Source: Monosporascus cannonballus (lineage: Eukaryota > Ascomycota > Sordariomycetes > Xylariales). From it: a stretch of 64,000 bases of DNA. Positions within the stretch are counted from its first letter, which is position 1; the number at the start of each line of letters is the position of its first letter. Below are positions 33,621-46,569 of the stretch, piece after piece. A program made the translations under genes and the position numbers. The stretch covers positions 241,538 to 305,537 of the forward strand of contig QJNS01000075.1 in assembly GCA_004154925.1 (NCBI GenBank), in the 5' to 3' direction. A model generated the notes under the pieces. That model ran no database searches. It saw nothing but the letters and a program-made list of their open reading frames with translations, and had not been told where the DNA came from.

Positions 33621-34844
33621 TTACGCCGCCATTGCTGCAATCATTTCCGGGGTCCGACCATTGGTCATTACGCTGAACATGGCGGCGAACGTGACTGCAA
33701 AAACTGAGATGACTAGAATCCTGACAGTCCCGGAGAAGTAGATAAGGATGGGGATTGGTAGCACTGCAAACACCGCAGCCACCAGCGCAAGGAGGATACG
33801 GGCGGCGTGTTTGATACCGCCCACCGAGTAGTATTCAACGGTCGAGCTTAGCGGCGGGCCCTCTCTTCCCTGCAGCAGCACCTTTGCATGAGCCATCTCA
33901 GCTCACGGGGCAGGGTTTCCGGGGAAACTTGCCTTTACTCGAAAGAACTGATACCAATTTCTCTCGAGGTAACGTTCCAACAGTTCTTTTGACGCATGCC
34001 CCCCTGAAAGACTCACCAGGTCCCCCCTCTCGTCGAGGAAGCGAGATTCCGCTTCAACCGTTGGCTTGATCCCATCTACCCAGTTGGCGATGCTGTCCGC
34101 GTATATGCTAGGAGCCGGTTCCAGTGCCAACATGGAGGCCTGCGATTGGATGGCCATTTCTGCATCCAATCAGCTCCGTTAGCGATCTGTCGACTGACAG
34201 TGATTGAATGATTATAAACCGACTCACGATACTCGTTCAGCTTTGTCCTGATCTCTTTCATGATAGACTTCCTGTGTTGGTTCGCATCTTCTCGTCTAGA
34301 ATGCAGGTTCCACAGCTCCTGCGCTGATCCATTTAATGATTCTGCCAGATCTATCTTTTGAAGGCGAGCTTCCAGTTCCATAAGTTCATCTTGGAGATAG
34401 AGAAGATTGCGTGCGGACAGACTACTGAATCGACGAAAGATGAAGAAGTCTCTGTCGCTGCCAATGAGATTTGCCAGTGCGGGGTATCCCCGTGGATGGC
34501 TGTGTTGGAAGTCTGTCCCTGGACCGGCTCCAGTCTCGATGTCTACTCGCTCCGTACTACCGTTACGAGTCGACCCCGACCCCACGCTGCTCTTCTTCCC
34601 TCCTCCATCGCGGAACATTTTGACCCTCCCAGCTCCAGCCATGCTTGGGAGCGGCAAAGGATCGGAATTCGTGAGCTTATCGTCATCAAGCCCGAGAATG
34701 TCCGACACTTAGGATGATAAAGCTTAGCATATTGAGCTGGAGAGTTGCCACAGTTGGGCACCAACTTTGACGCTTCTGTGCTTTGTCTTGTAATCTTTCC
34801 TCCGACTCGTACGGCGTCCGCTGATGGAGGTCGCTGTCGGCCAT
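33621..34844 (-). CDS. DUF6594 membrane protein
   Basis: Four exons on the minus strand (34844-34766, 34707-34228, 34159-33939, 33881-33621) give 346 residues. Introns are 58, 68 and 57 bp. Exon 1 (MADSDLHQRTPYESEERL) was chosen because it joins in frame and parallels the first exon of the gene at 28.2-31.0 kb. Family features: PLPLPSMAGAGRVKMF, GYPALANLIGSDRDFFIFRRFSSLSARNLLYLQDEL with a following coiled coil (LMELEARLQKID), and RESIM-like EIRTKLNEY. At the C-terminus lie two hydrophobic helices, about 288-308 and 312-330. Most relatives continue with a third helix after an ATAAY motif. Here the protein stops at MIAAMAA, so the third helix is lost. Function of the family is unknown; membrane location is inferred. 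Confidence 0.85.
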
Positions 34845-35280
34845 TTCAGCGGAGTGTTACTCGGGGGAATGGGACTTTTTGCCAATATTTGCGCTGTTTT
34901 GATGTCCGCTGCAGATCCGAGTTATACTTAACGTTGTTATAAGAACTGGGAGACAGTGAAACTGGACAGGAAGAGCTCTCAGTGACGGTGTAGCCTGATC
35001 GGCTCGAGTAATTCTTGCCGCTGTCTGAGGTCTTGGCAAACTTAGGCTGGCGACACCCTTTATTACGCCAATAACAATTTGAGCTAATTAATGCTTGGCA
35101 GAAAGCCAGCGTTTTTAAACAATTTTCAGCCGCAAGGCGGCCGCAAACAGCTCGAGCCAGCAAAATATGCCTTTCGATTCACCACTTTGAAGCCGTGGCA
35201 CTAGCCACCCCCAAGCTCACCCCAGGTTTATCCCGGCTTAGGTTAAAGCACCCACAGAGAGCGCCTACCTGAAGGTCCTA
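34845..35280. other. upstream region of DUF6594 gene
   Basis: About 430 bp without a gene. Confidence 0.35.
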
Positions 35281-35694
35281 CAACTCGCAGGGGTATTTTC
35301 AGTTAGTTACCTCCACCCGCCGATTATTTCCCAAATGCGGTTAGGATGTGGTCTCCCATACAATTTGTATGGAAAATAACATCAGGGCAACATCATTAGC
35401 AACAACTACCGATGAAGTCATATTGAGAAAAGTATAATGTGTAATTATGAATAAAGGGAAAACCGTATATGGCAGTATTTAAGGCCTGGCATACCGTTCT
35501 TAAAGATTTATTCGTTACGTTAGCACTGGTATAACGGGACAAGATAAAGCCTTGTTCTGAAAGTGATGGGAAATAGCAAAGGAACTGATGGAGGTATTTT
35601 TGCATATAAAATGTATGGGAGTATACATACTAGCTGTCTAGGGACTGATGTGGGGTGGTGGAGGTAACTAACTGAAAATACCCCTTGCGAGTTA
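35281..35694. mobile_element. 414 bp TIR element (MITE), TA-flanked
   Basis: The ends are inverted repeats of about 38-40 bp: left AACTCGCAGGGGTATTTTC then AGTTAGTTACCTCCACC, and right its reverse complement with one extra base. The dinucleotide TA flanks both sides, as expected of the Tc1/mariner-pogo group. No ORF for a transposase. Inside, a perfect palindrome CATACAATTTGTATG lies near 35359. Confidence 0.85.
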
Positions 35695-37217
35695 TAGGTA
35701 AGATCGGTCTGGTCTTAGGTGGGGACGCCCGGCTAATCGTCGGTGATAGAAACGTTAACTAAACTTCATTCTCAGGACCTCGGAACTTAGACGAGCAATC
35801 AATCGAGCAAGCCCCCTGAACACGTACCTGATTGACGGGATATGTGTGATTTTATCGCTAATACGAGCTAGCTATAAAGCCCAGAGCAGTCTCAATAAGA
35901 ACATAGTATACTTATATTAATACGGGAAAAATCAATGGATTATTGTTAGTAAACGAGGTTTTTCATTTCTCTATTGCCCGAGCGCTCGCCTCAGTACGGC
36001 GAAAAGAAGGCGGCAGCAGCTTTTTCGGTCCAAATAAGTCGAACAGCTCGGTTGCCCTTCTGCTTCCCAGATAATGACAGAAAGCCTTCAAGTGCTATGA
36101 CGGAAAGACGACAAGTGACTGTTCCTCTTGCTTCTCATCCCCGGAGAGGGTTTCGCTAAGTAGATTCTATTCGGAGCTCAACGTATCGTAGTACCTCAGA
36201 GCGTGTCTTACTGGCTAATTTAACACGCCCAACTGGGATGAGATATTACTCCTGTGAGAGTTATCTGTTACTAGTCCGCCAGCATTCTCGAGATCTCGCG
36301 CGATCTCACGGACATTATTCATTGCCTATATCACGCTAGGTCTGTACGTACCTATCTTGCAAAGAACACTTTTGGTGTCCTCTACTCAACATGAACTGCC
36401 TATCTTTAGCTCACCATTGCAAGAGTAGCTTATATAGCAACCTGGTTCATCTACCTAGTACTTAATTAGGCATCACAGAACTTAAGTGACTAGTGTGTAC
36501 GAAAATCAATGGTTACTGTGGCTCTAAGCGAAATTATATACTTAAACAAAGGGGCTTGCTTAGCGTATGTCTATGTGTGAGAGTGTGTGATCCCTCCCGC
36601 GACGCCGGGGCTCCTACTGGGCTCATAGATTGCGAAGAATCTAGCGTTTTCTGCTTCCTGCAAGAAATGCAAAGCATCGCAAAGAGAACCGTAAAGGAGC
36701 ATCCAGGTTCCTCCTTGCCTGTTTTTCCGCCCTTGACCTGAACGCCTGAGCTCCTCGCTTGAGCTCGTACCTGCCATGCCACCCATGGGGTGTCTATCTA
36801 TGTTGTCGATTGCCAGAACGCCGAAACAAGGAAGTTTCCTCGAGTCGGTCGAGAAAAGGTATCACAAACGGGAAAAGGAAGTCATGATCCTCGTAAGCTT
36901 CATGAAGCGTCATGATGTCTGGCATGCATCATGCATCGTGCAGAGGCCGTATTAATGGGTGGTTAGCGGATGAAGTTGCTGAGGAGAAGCTGCCGTCTAC
37001 TGCTCTGAGTAAGGCAGCAACTGTAAGGGGGTATCATTAGTGGGGGGCCACTGTGGCAAAGCACAGGTATCATCAAGTCAAGAGCATAAGTCTGAATGAT
37101 GTGAAGGGCGGCGGGGATTAAGTGATGCGTGGTCATCGTCTCACTGGCCGCCGCTCATTACTGTAGTTTGTCGGGTGCAGCATAATGGTGAATGGTGTTA
37201 ATCGAGGATGCGTTGCT
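35695..37217. other. gene-free stretch
   Basis: About 1.5 kb with no recognised gene. A cluster of overlapping ATGATG/CATGCATCATGCATC phrases occurs at about 36898-36940. Confidence 0.4.
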
Positions 37218-39581
37218 TCAACCCTCCGTGGGGATCGGCATCTTCAAGTCCTGATGGACCGAATAATGAACAAGGCTGGCTTCGTGGTCCCAAGTGGAAT
37301 ACTGAAGTGGCTGCGTCATAATACGCTGGAATGGCAGGCGGAACCCTTTCTGCAGCTGGTTCTCGACAAAGGTCGACACTCGCTTGTACTTTCTGTCGGT
37401 GTACTTTTCGTAGACGGCAGCATGGTGCTTGCGTGCAATCCGGCAGCAGTCCAGTATCATTCCGACCAACGGCTTCAGCTGAGAGAAAGTATAACCAGAG
37501 TAGTGGACGTGGGCAGGCGTCTAGGAGTCCATGTTAGATAACAAAAGCGATCAACATATATAGCACGAGGAGACTTACCCAGTCACCCTTTTCCAGAATG
37601 AGGCGAGACAAGCAGTGTGCGCCAGCGGCGATGTAGCTCGGGGGGCTCGAAACGAAGCGCTCGTCCATGAGAGTAACTTCGAGGAAGTACTTGGAAAGAG
37701 TACGAGACTCCAGGTCGTAATCGTCTGCCTTGCTAATGCGTCTCAGGAAGCTCATCGGCCCGGGCCATCCCAACTCGAAGTTGAGCATACTCAGCATAAA
37801 CCGCTCCGCCTTCAGGATCTCATCGATCGAGTAACCACCATCTACCATATACACGATCTCCTGAACCGAGGGGCAGTTGATTTCCTCGTATTTAGCCGCG
37901 ACGAAAATGGCCGTAGCGCCGACAAGCTGGAGCTTCCCGAGAGAGACGACCTTGTAGGAAAGGAAGCGATCAATATAGTTCACAGTCAAGAACAAGGTCT
38001 CGGGGAGAAGGCCGAATCGGGTGTGGACCTGGATGACCCAATCCATCAAGATAGACCGCATTGACCATCGGATCTCTGTCTGGATATCCATGTAATGGGC
38101 ATTCGGAAGCATGGTCATCTAGCAACGTAGTCAGCATAACATCGATCGCATTAGAGGGCAGAACTTCATGCTTACCTCGAGCTCCCGCATGTAGTCGAAA
38201 ATCTCATCACCGTATTCAGCAACCATACTGACGTCCCACGCTTCCTCCTCTACCTCCTCATGGGTGCGCTTGCTTTCAACAATCTGCTTGGCAGTCTCAA
38301 GCTCAGCAGCGTCCCTCTTCGAAAGCTTCGGAGGAAACATTACGGTAGTCGCGCCGCCCGTCGTATTGTCGCCCCGTGATCTGTTAGAGTGGGCTGTAGT
38401 GTATCCCTGATCGTCGTAGTAGTCCTCATCATAGTCGGAGAGCTCTGGATGGTCCTCCGCCGACACCGATGGAAGGCGTGGTTGGAAGTCCACCGTCTTG
38501 ACTTCGGTCTTCATCATAGGCTTAGTGGGTATGATAGGTTCAGGTAGAGTCTGGACGGGAACCAGAGGCCCGTCGATCGACGGGCGTACGGGGTACTGAT
38601 CCTCCTTTGGGATCTCCTCGACGGCATCTAGGTAAGGAGCTCCGGTCACGTCGTCATCAACGCGGTCAGGGTATGAGTCCCATTTACCGTTCTCAGCAGG
38701 ATCAAGAAGCAAGTCCCATCCGCTCAGCTCGCGGCCAGGCTGTCCGTTCGATTCGCTTTTCTCCCTAGGCTCAGGATCTAACTCCCATCCGCTTAGAGGG
38801 CGGTCCGATTCGTCTCTGGCATGGGTCCGGAGCATGTCGCCAATAGTGCTAGGAATAGCGGTGTTCTGGAAGTTGGCTGAGGACTGATTCCGTGAGCCAG
38901 CTTGGGCACATTTCAGAGCAGGTTGGCTCTGGTGGTGGCGGGGCTGGCGCATGCTAGGTTCTGCGTGGGAAGGTGCCGCAGAGTCGCGAACCATCTTTTT
39001 CGGCGCAGCAGCGTTCAACGCCTCTGCGGTTTCGCGCTCCTTCTCGGCGTGGCCGTCATTGTAGACCATGGGTTTGCTGGGTCTCTTCCAAGGCCATTGT
39101 TGCTTGGAGGCTCGCTGGGGTTGTGTCTCGATAGGAAGAGGTTTGATCTGGGCCATTGAGGCAGAGTGGGCAATAGAGCCGGTCTTCGAGAGACGCTGGG
39201 CAGGTCGTGACAATGTATCCTTGGGCTTTGTCTGAAGATCACCATTCTCCTGCCCCTTGACAATAGTCATAGTGTTCGCACCAGTGTTACTGTTCTTCTT
39301 CACCATAGCACCCGAGGTGGACGGGGGAAACACGGATTTGGAGGTATTGCTAGAGTCGGCAAGTGCGCTCCGCTTGGCGGCGACCTTGAGATTGCCATTG
39401 GAAGCCATGCTGAGAAGATTGCCCGTAGACTTGTGGCGGTGGTGGATGGTTTGTTTCGTCAGTGGTATGAGGTTCTCGTTGCCTGCGCTAGGAGCTGGGC
39501 GCACAAGACGGGAAGGCTGCGACGCGTGCGATGACGTGGTCAGCGTTAGGTTCTTAAGAAATTGTGATTCACTGGAGGCAT
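37218..39581 (-). CDS. B-type (G2/mitotic) cyclin
   Basis: Four exons on the minus strand: a 9 bp first exon (39581-39573, Met-Pro-Pro), then 39516-38176, 38118-37579 and 37520-37218, giving 730 residues. The introns are 56-58 bp, and the first has a CTGAC branch. The tiny first exon is preferred because the next exon (PSRLVRPAPSAGNEN) has no in-frame ATG near its start. RSALADSSN at 52-60 fits a destruction box (RxxLxxxxN). Residues about 430-720 form the cyclin box, with the MRSILMDWVIQVHTRF signature, then the second fold ending in MTQPLQYSTW. It activates the Cdc2/Cdk1 kinase for mitotic entry and is degraded by the APC. The ~420-residue N-terminus is Ser/Pro/Glu-rich and disordered, with duplicated SGWELDPEP / SGWDLLLDP phrases near 240-270. 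Confidence 0.93.
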
Positions 39582-42500
39582 ATGAGTGGATGAAAGTGCA
39601 AAGAGGTTTAGGGAATTGGAAATTGGGGGGTCGTCGATTAGGAGGGAACCTCGTGTGGAATGTGGAATGTGGGATGTATCAACACAATCACGAAGCAAAA
39701 CGCTGATTAGACAAGGCCTCGTCGATGTGAGGAATTGCTCATGTAATACTTGTGAAAATATAGCGCGACTGGAGATAGGGGTTTGAAAACGGCAAGAGTT
39801 CTTGAAGTAATAGTTTTTCTTACCTTAGCCTCCATTCCTGGAGATCCGTGAAAGAACGTGCGCGCTCGAAGCTATCAGCAGCGGCGCGTTACCGTCCCAA
39901 ACGACACGCAGTAGGAGCTTCTGCGCAGGGCTGCAAACCAAGCGAGGTACGCAGTAGGTGACAATCGAAATGAGGCAGGGAGTAGGTATGTAGAGGTAGG
40001 TAAGGTAGATGAGATCCCAGCTAGTTGGTGCCACGCCGTCAACAAGACGCAACGTTAGTCAGGGCTTGCAACCAGATGAGAACTCAGTGATGCCTATTCC
40101 TCAGCACGAGCTTTATGAGGTTTCACAAGCTTCGAAGTCGCGTCAGGAAATTCATGCAGGTAGAAAGTATTGGGGTCTGTAGTGGACTCTGTGCTCTGCG
40201 TCGTGGTTATGCGTGAAGATGGCGTGGTCCCTTGACGGAGAAATAGAAGTAAGTAATCAAAAGATCAACGAGGAAAGGGAGCTCATTTCAGACTGGCCCA
40301 ATGGATAAGCATGATTGGCCACATACCTTGGGAAAACGGGCGGCCTTCACCTTAGGTAGGTTAGTTGCTTTCGCAATAAAGGTAAGGTAAGGGAGTCGAA
40401 ATTAAGGGTCCATTCAGCTGGCCTGATGATGTCCAGTCAACGATAAGGTTAGGTATGAAGGTGAATAAGGACTTCACGATGTGGGTTATGAAAAGGAATA
40501 ACACAAATCTCTTTCCAATGTAAGAATTGAGGGGGAAAAACAGAAAATCCAGAAAGAGACTGGCTGCTGTTTAAACCCAACGACGGTTGTGTTATGGGTT
40601 TGTTTTGATACTCATGGCAGGGCAACTCGGTTCTTGTTGACCTGGAATCGACAAAATAAACATTGATTGGCAGGTATGGCATGCAAGGCCCATCAGCACA
40701 TGCAGGACGGCTCTTGTGCTCTAGTAAACAGAGCTTCATCCTTGTCTTATTACACAATCCGCGCCTCTCTTAACTTTGATTGGTCGCATTGCCTCCTACT
40801 CTTCGGAGTCCGGTCAATAGGATATTCCATCGCCGTTGGTCCGTGTGCCTTCCCGTGTTCCAACTTTCCCGCCTTGCGGGCTGTAAAAAAGGGCTGACGT
40901 ATGCCAAGCCGTTCACGCATAGCTTCACGTCCCCCACAGGAAGAGAGCGTACATATTTCTGCCAGGAACACGGCTTAATTCCACCATATCATTAAATTCG
41001 AAACAAGAAATTATTTTAAATATTATATAGGAAGTATTAGAATCGAATTTTGTCCTCAGCTAGAGTGATATGGCTGAACGCCACGGGCAATTCGTTTTAA
41101 TTAAAGCTTCAATCAAAGCGCGTCTTAATTTCAAGAGTCAAACGCGGACCTGCCACGAAGTCATGTGACCTCGAGTAACTTGTGCGCCTTTAACAGCAAG
41201 ACATGACCTGTTCAACCTAACAACGCTCCCAAATGGAAAATTATACTGTAAAACTATTCACGGCGATCGCGCGACAAGAACTTTCGTGCTTTGAGGGGCA
41301 TGCGACCACTTGATGCTATGCGCTGCGGTGATAAATGGTAGAAGTCGAGGCCGCCTGAGGGACCGCCTACGCGAGCCATTTGCGACAGTGCGAGCGATTT
41401 GACCTGAGGCAGACAGGAAACTATCCCGTCGTAAAAGCGAGAGACGCATCGAATCGCACACGGTACTATTTGCCCTGGGAATCATTCTATCTGTGATGCG
41501 CACTAGTCCATTCGAAAGGAGAACGAGAACTGGTGGGATCATCACCGTCGAAACGGTGGTTGGACACTCTTGTTGTGGTAAAATTGTGGGCTTTTGGAAA
41601 TGGTGGATGCACCACCCCTCTTTCAACAACCGGATGCTGCCACACATGTGCGTCGAGAGGCTACTTGGACACCGCTAGATTGTTACAAAAAAAAAAGGTG
41701 CAGTCGGTCTAAACGCGTGGGCACATTCTGGAGAATTGTACAATACGCTCATATTGCCAAATGTTTCTACCAGAGGTGGGCTCGTTTTCTGGCACCGTTC
41801 CGACCTCATAAGTCGGGGGACGGGGTACATATGAGGAATCGCGATTTGGTCCATTATGTTACCCTGATGATGCGCAATGCGGTCACATCAGCACATCCTG
41901 CCGTTGTCGCTTCAAACCACCACCGCAGCATCGAGATAGCAGCTGCAAACCGGTCGCATATTTTGCCATTGGCTGAAACATAAATATCAGGCTGTTTCCA
42001 GGATCCCGACAGATGATCAAGCGACTACGCTTATCTGGTGAATATCTACTCGCTTATCTAAGTGTCCCGGCGGCGCATCGCAGGTTACGTACAGATCACA
42101 AGTGTCGTCGTATTGCTCTTCCGCGGGGCATCATTGGGAGATCTCAATGCGCTTCCTGATAGGAAACCCGTCTATGTACTATGATTTTGCTGAGGGACTA
42201 AGGATCTCCACCTACATGTGTGGCGATTCACGAGAGGTCGGTCAAGAGCGCAAAATTGTCTGCCATGTAACAGATATCGCAGAGAAAGAGGTGTGAAGAG
42301 CTCTACGGATCCACCAGCATATTACAAGGTTAGCTCGGAACACTGGACAAGCCATCTCGTAAGACCTAGCGTAGTAAGGAGGAACTTATACTAGCTCGTC
42401 AGAGAGTTATGTCTGGATTTTCGAGTTCAAGCAGCCGTGAAGAATTCTGGTGCCGATCCCTTGCGCGGGCGCTGGGTGCAACACCTTCACACTATATTAG

Positions 42501-45500
42501 ATATCTCATGCCATATGCACCGTGATTTATAGAAGGGAGGAGACACAGGGAGGGTTTTGAGATCTGCTGTTCAATCAGAGCCGTGAATCTTGCAGAAAGT
42601 CAGACGAGGAGCAAAGATTAACGAGTTGGCAGCGGAGATCCCATTGGCCACTCGGGAAGCTTCAGGCGGTCTAGAAAATAGTTTCAAGGTTGATCCGGGG
42701 GTGGTGGGATGCGTCCTTGCCCTAATCACTGCCTTCTGGTCCCCTTCGTGCGCAAGCCCGGGACCACTTGTTGCGCGAAGTTAAGAGGATGCAGATAAGG
42801 TCTCTCAAAGAGCCGACGAGATGGCCGGGGCCTTACCAGGCCTGTCTTTGTTTGTTTTGATCGAATCACAAGGTGGATGACGGGGGCTCCTAGAGGCGTG
42901 ATGTCCGGAAGCCCAAGTCGCAAAGGCGACGTTAGCGCGTGGGGAGACACGAATAGTCGCAGGACGATGATTCGCAGAATGCGCCCGCAAGATAGCCCGG
43001 GCTTGGCTGCTGCTTATACCTAGATGCGTGCTATTGCCACGGAACGATGGGGTTCACGGCTCTGTCGAAAGACGAGTTGCCATCCCGGGGTTTTTGATTT
43101 GTCACAAGCGGTTCTCTGGGGTGAAACGTCCTCGCCAGCGCATACAATTGTCGTCGGGGGACCCTTTCGTACCGTACCATAACGAAACCTTCCGTTGCTT
43201 CTCGCTCGCTCGCTCGCTTGCAGTCAGTCGCAGTCTAGCTCCAACGACCAAAGATGGCTTGCGCCGTTGTGAGGAACCTGCGTCAACATCGGCTCACTCT
43301 AAATACTGTTGTGTTACCATCTTCGAGCTCTGGCATGGCAGTGTTGGTTTCGCCTATGGCCCGACTTTATTGCCTGTTTTCTGCAATCCAAGATATGGAG
43401 TGGTGGGCGTGCCAAAACGGTGAAACGCAAGACTGACAGGGGTGCCGACTCCTCCGTCTCTGTACTCACAACCCCCAGCCCCAATCCCTGTGGGAATCGC
43501 AGGCATTCACGATTTTGAAAGGTGGATGGCATGCTGCGGCGGAAACCGAACCCATCTGTCTTACATCCCGTAAGGCACCCTCGGCGCATGGAGATTGTAG
43601 CAGTCTTATACCCTTATCGCTCCGAGCACCGCCGCTAAACATATCGCAAGCGCGGTCTACCATATACTAAATGCGCCCTGGAAACTCATTCGAAGTTACA
43701 AGTATGGAACTCAAAATGGTTGCCACTACTTCGCGAGTAAAGAGCATACTCCATACCTAACATTATATACAACTAATAACTGTCGCTACGCTTGTCAAGG
43801 GTCGATCCCCCTTGCTTCACAGCTTCAGGCAAACTGGCGCACTAGAATAGTCATCCTGTTGGCTGGATCGGCTGTCTACCTGCCGGTTTAGCTCAGATCT
43901 AGTCGCATCCACCAGTTGTTTGTGACGCCGGGGACTGGTTAGGTAACTTCAAGCTAACAGGCGATTTCCCAGACAGCGCTCGGCGGATCACACAGAGAAT
44001 TAAGGTAGAAGAGGATAGAGGGATGTGGTCTACTTCAGTATAAGCAGAATGCGCGATGTCTATTTATCCTACCTGACTGCCGATGAATCAGCAGGGACTG
44101 CCTTGATGGTGCTCTGACTATAGAAACCTCCCCCCCCGGCGTATCAGGAGATGCCGAAGCGCGAAATTGGCCTGCCTGCGCAAAGTCGCCCATCGTCGAG
44201 ACGTCTTGCCGAATGCTTTAATAATAAGGTTCCCAGTCAGCTGCTGTCCAGCCGCTTACCTGTCAATAGCGCCAGGCTATTCTCTCCACTCTATGACAAC
44301 AACGTCTCCGTTTTGAGTCGCACCGAGCGTTAATCGCAAATGTATTGCGCGAGCGCTCCCAAGTCGGCAGGAAGAGTCCATTCAAGAGTATGAAGTTGGT
44401 CGGGCTGGCAGGCTGGCAGCTCCTTAGTGTACCCTCCGTAGAAAGTAGAAGCAGGCGCGCTGAACAAGGAGGATCCTCACTCGCGCACACACGCATAGAT
44501 ACTCTCGCACTCACTCGCACATATAATACATCACATTGGCCGATCCCTCAACGGCTGGTTCCGTAACTCACCTTGTTGGTCATGGACTTTCCGAAAGGAG
44601 TAGTACACACAGACTAGTGGTGGGATGGCTGATTAAGTTCGGGACTTCCAGGTTTTCAAGGATTGATTGAGTTTGATATCATAAGGCCGGTCCAACGGCT
44701 ATGACCTCGAGGGCGTACATAACATGACCGATAGACTCGCTGCCGAACAATGAACGGAACCTGAAGGCTATCAGAGCGCGCCCATATAATATCAGTACAT
44801 GCACCTCATGTGCGACTGATGCGGTAGTGAGGGTCCGTCCAGTGTTCTGCAGAAGCTTGGCTTGCCATGTCACATACCCCCTAAGTTAAGTTGCATATTT
44901 CGTAGTCGGGTAGATATTGTTCTAGACATTAGCACGCAGCGAACTAGCTTCGTGCCATGAGAACATACTGCAGGCATGGGGTATCTATTGCGAGCTCAAA
45001 AGAGGCGGTAGTATATCATGTGGCAGCAGGGCTTGGGCTCAGGATCGGGCTCGTGCTCACCCATTCTTGGGTTAGGACGGACGAGAGAGATTGCTGAATT
45101 GTGAAGTTATGAATAGTTCAGTCATCCGAAGATATCTACACAGTATCCTTCTGGCTGGAAACACGGCCCTACCTGATGGATTGGCGAAGGAGCGTGGAGG
45201 AATGCACGTCGCTTTGGTGAAGTCAGTACACTGCCAGAACGGTCTTGGTCTCTTTTAGCAGGTATCTTCAGCTTATTACATGTTTGATAGCGTACATGTC
45301 GCGCGAGAGAGGGGGGGGGGGGGCACAATGAGTATCATCTTCCGGAAAGACATTATTCTATGAGGGTATCGAACCGGGGATAAGTCGAGTATGCTTTTCC
45401 CCCCCCTGCCGTTGCGCTTTTTCCTGTCCTTTTTATGCAACTGCTCCGTTCCTACGCATATCTGTATGCGCATGTGTATGTATGTATGTATGTGTTTACC

Positions 45501-45650
45501 AAGTAGGTATGCATGCGTTGTGTGTTAATGGCTAGCAGGTATGGCGTGGTGCGGTGGTGGCCAGTGTTGAGTTTAGTCTAGTGCCTGCCTCTGGCCTGTA
45601 GGAAAACAGCTCTTAGCTTAGGTACAGTGGGAAATTCAATTCGAAAACCT
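39582..45650. other. 6 kb gene-poor region
   Basis: No frame on either strand shows a recognisable domain or convincing splice structure. It contains small repeats of GGTAGGTA type (about 39984-40010), an A run at 41685, a C run near 44131, a G run of 13 at 45311 and a TGTA microsatellite at 45474-45493. The longest open frames (129 codons near 41.3-42.0 kb) look random. Confidence 0.45.
45474..45493. repeat. TGTA tetranucleotide microsatellite
   Basis: About five TGTA units in tandem, followed by imperfect units. Confidence 0.8.
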
Positions 45651-46569
45651 CTCTCCGGACCTGTTCTCCTCATTCGCACATAACCATAACCTCGACCGGC
45701 ACTTCCACCTCTGATTGTGCTGGGCCAGAACCATCAACACTCTTCAACATCTCCTAGTAAGTCATTCATCCTCCTATCAATCCTATCTCATGTTCATTCT
45801 CTCCCTATTCAAGACAAAAGACCTCCTTTTCCGGGTCCTGGTATGAGTACTAATACCGCTTTGCGTTCAGGTGCGACTCTAGGCCCTCAAGGACTGACCC
45901 CGAAGGTCGAGTTCAATGCATCTCTGAATAACACAACGCCATTCATTCTGTCTTTCGGTAAGTCCATCTGGCGCTGGAACCTTATGCGATCGAACATACA
46001 AAGACTTTTTTACCCTACATGTCGGATCTCTTGTTCAAATCCGCTTCTCTTCCCGCAACTTTAAGGAGTCTGGCTTGCTTGCGTCGAATCTCCAGATTCT
46101 GCGTCACATCTTCGGTCTCAATCACAACCTGACGTCTGGTCCTTAACGCAAGCAACTGTCTAACCATGCTCTCTATATCGTTCATCAGCTAATTACTTCT
46201 TTATTTTTTTTTCGTAGATCTAGCGAGTTAGTTCAAGACATCGCGGCTTTAAAATCACCTTTGCTGTCCTCCCGCGCGATCGATCTTTGACCGCCCCCGA
46301 CTCTGGCACAGCGCGGTTTGTGATTCGGACGGTCTTGGGAATACTCGGTCTCTAGACGCGAGTATTGCTCGAATAATCTTGTCTATACAGAGCACTTTGA
46401 TCTGGTAATGGAAGTGTCGAGTCTACTGTCTATAAAACCCTCGTCGAAACTCCCACAACCACTTCCTAGCCAACCTAGGCCAGGCGCTTTCCAGCATCAT
46501 CCCGCACACCACACTTATTCTGCTGCCAAACTCACTATTGATACGGCGTCAGCCCAAAAGGCAAGCAAA
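45651..46569 (+). promoter_or_regulatory. pyrimidine-rich leader/promoter of the Zn2Cys6 gene
   Basis: About 900 bp upstream of the probable start codon. The plus strand is C/T-rich (CTCTCTCC, TCCTCCTATC and a T run at 46201). Several good donors (GTAAGT at about 45757 and 45959) suggest introns in the leader. CTATAAAA at about 46429 could be a TATA box if transcription starts late. An upstream in-frame ATG at 46408 would add 54 Pro/Ala-rich residues. Confidence 0.4.

Noticed and set aside
45355..45380. tRNA-like phrase GGTATCGAACCGGGG
   Set aside because: It resembles a T-arm, but no acceptor stem, D-arm or anticodon stem can be folded around it.
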